Made by a program: the position numbers and the translations under genes. DNA of 13,848 nucleotides. Origin: Pseudomonadota bacterium (GTDB lineage Bacteria > Pseudomonadota > Alphaproteobacteria > Rhizobiales > Beijerinckiaceae). Below, piece by piece: positions 13,547-13,848 of the stretch (position 1 is the first letter of the stretch; the number at the start of each line of letters is the position of its first letter). The stretch is taken from NCBI GenBank assembly GCA_023423995.1, contig JAFAEL010000016.1, forward strand, positions 1 to 13,848, written 5' to 3'. Under the pieces are notes generated by a model. The model did not search any database. It saw only the letters and a list, made by a program, of their open reading frames with translations, and had not been told where the DNA came from.

Positions 13547-13848
13547 CCGGGGTTCCGGCTCTTCTCGTCAGTAACCTCGGTCATCGCTTCGGGAGCCGGG
13601 CCGCCCTCTCGGAAGTGTCGCTCACGGTGCCGGAGGGGGGCTTCGTCGCACTGCTCGGCCCGAACGGGGCGGGAAAGACGACGCTCTTTTCCGTCGCGAC
13701 CGGCCTCTACGCCAATCAGAGCGGCGCGGTGTCCGTCTTCGGTCACGACATCCGGACCTCGCCCGCGGGGGCACTCGCGCTCACGGGCGTCGTCTTCCAG
13801 GCCCGCACGCTCGACGGCGACCTGACCATTCGCCAGAACCTCGTCTAC
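13543..13848 (+). CDS. lutE: ABC transporter ATP-binding protein, truncated by the window end (LutE-like)
   Basis: Only the first 102 codons are present. They include the Walker A motif GPNGAGKTT (39-47) and the Q-loop region GVVFQARTL (82-90, Gln86), both typical of an ABC ATPase; Walker B and the signature motif would lie beyond the edge. The start is a GTG overlapping the stop of the small helical gene as GTGA. With the periplasmic binding protein upstream it forms part of an importer-type ABC system. The sequence and context fit the ATPase of the PQQ-dependent alcohol dehydrogenase-associated ABC system, called LutE in the lanthanide cluster. The permease and any TonB receptor should follow outside the window; they are not seen. 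Confidence 0.88.
   Translation, partial: MTGVPALLVSNLGHRFGSRAALSEVSLTVPEGGFVALLGPNGAGKTTLFSVATGLYANQSGAVSVFGHDIRTSPAGALALTGVVFQARTLDGDLTIRQNLVY

Noticed and set aside
1..13848. tRNA, rRNA, CRISPR arrays, insertion sequences or phage genes
   Set aside because: I found no tRNA-like cloverleaf, regular repeat-spacer pattern, transposase motif or terminal inverted repeats; composition looks uniform apart from the AT-rich gap near 10550.

Overview
The window is a gene-dense, GC-rich stretch of chromosome with 18 coding sequences and almost no intergenic DNA. Several genes are recognisable members of the archaeal-type one-carbon toolkit: methenyl-tetrahydromethanopterin cyclohydrolase (mch), formaldehyde-activating enzyme (fae), and methanofuran-type cofactor enzymes of the MfnB, MfnE and MfnF families. 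Next to them is an ABC-transport gene set of the kind found beside PQQ-dependent alcohol dehydrogenases. High GC, this combination and the similarity to Methylobacterium/Methylorubrum mch and fae (recalled, not aligned) point to an aerobic methylotroph, most likely a Hyphomicrobiales alphaproteobacterium that oxidises methanol through formaldehyde and the dephospho-tetrahydromethanopterin (H4MPT) pathway.

Layout. (1) 1-3559, plus strand: a 5'-truncated ATP-grasp ligase, mch, a RimK-like ATP-grasp ligase (Orf5 type) and a CitG-like protein (Orf7 type), all overlapping or translationally coupled. (2) 3560-4227: a short spacer holding repeats, then fae with a strong ribosome binding site. (3) 4228-5051: a possible shared terminator hairpin and a minus-strand HisA/HisF-like gene. 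(4) 5045-6118: plus-strand mfnF-type gene, whose start codon lies inside the 5' end of the divergent HisA-like gene. (5) 6093-10523, minus strand: a six-gene run, in transcription order an exported DUF3280-like protein, mfnB, mfnE, a dihydropteroate-synthase-like fusion, a DUF447 protein and an exported MxaD-like SRPBCC protein. (6) 10524-10672: an AT-rich divergent control region. (7) 10673-13848, plus strand: a periplasmic binding protein, a YVTN beta-propeller, two small exported proteins and the start of an ABC ATPase. The order matches what I recall of the first genes of the lut (lanthanide utilisation and transport) cluster of Methylorubrum extorquens.

How they fit together. Fae captures formaldehyde from periplasmic methanol oxidation onto H4MPT, and Mch converts the methenyl intermediate to the formyl form. 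The mfn-type genes and the two ATP-grasp ligases plausibly build the methanofuran-like and pterin cofactors that Fae, Mch and the formyltransferase/hydrolase complex use. The MxaD-like protein, the DUF3280-like protein and the lut-like transporter belong to the periplasmic side, the quinoprotein methanol dehydrogenase and probably its metal supply. The enzymatic roles of the HisA-like, CitG-like, DUF447 and dihydropteroate-synthase-like proteins are the real unknowns: families shared by methanogens and methylotrophs, placed here with known cofactor genes.
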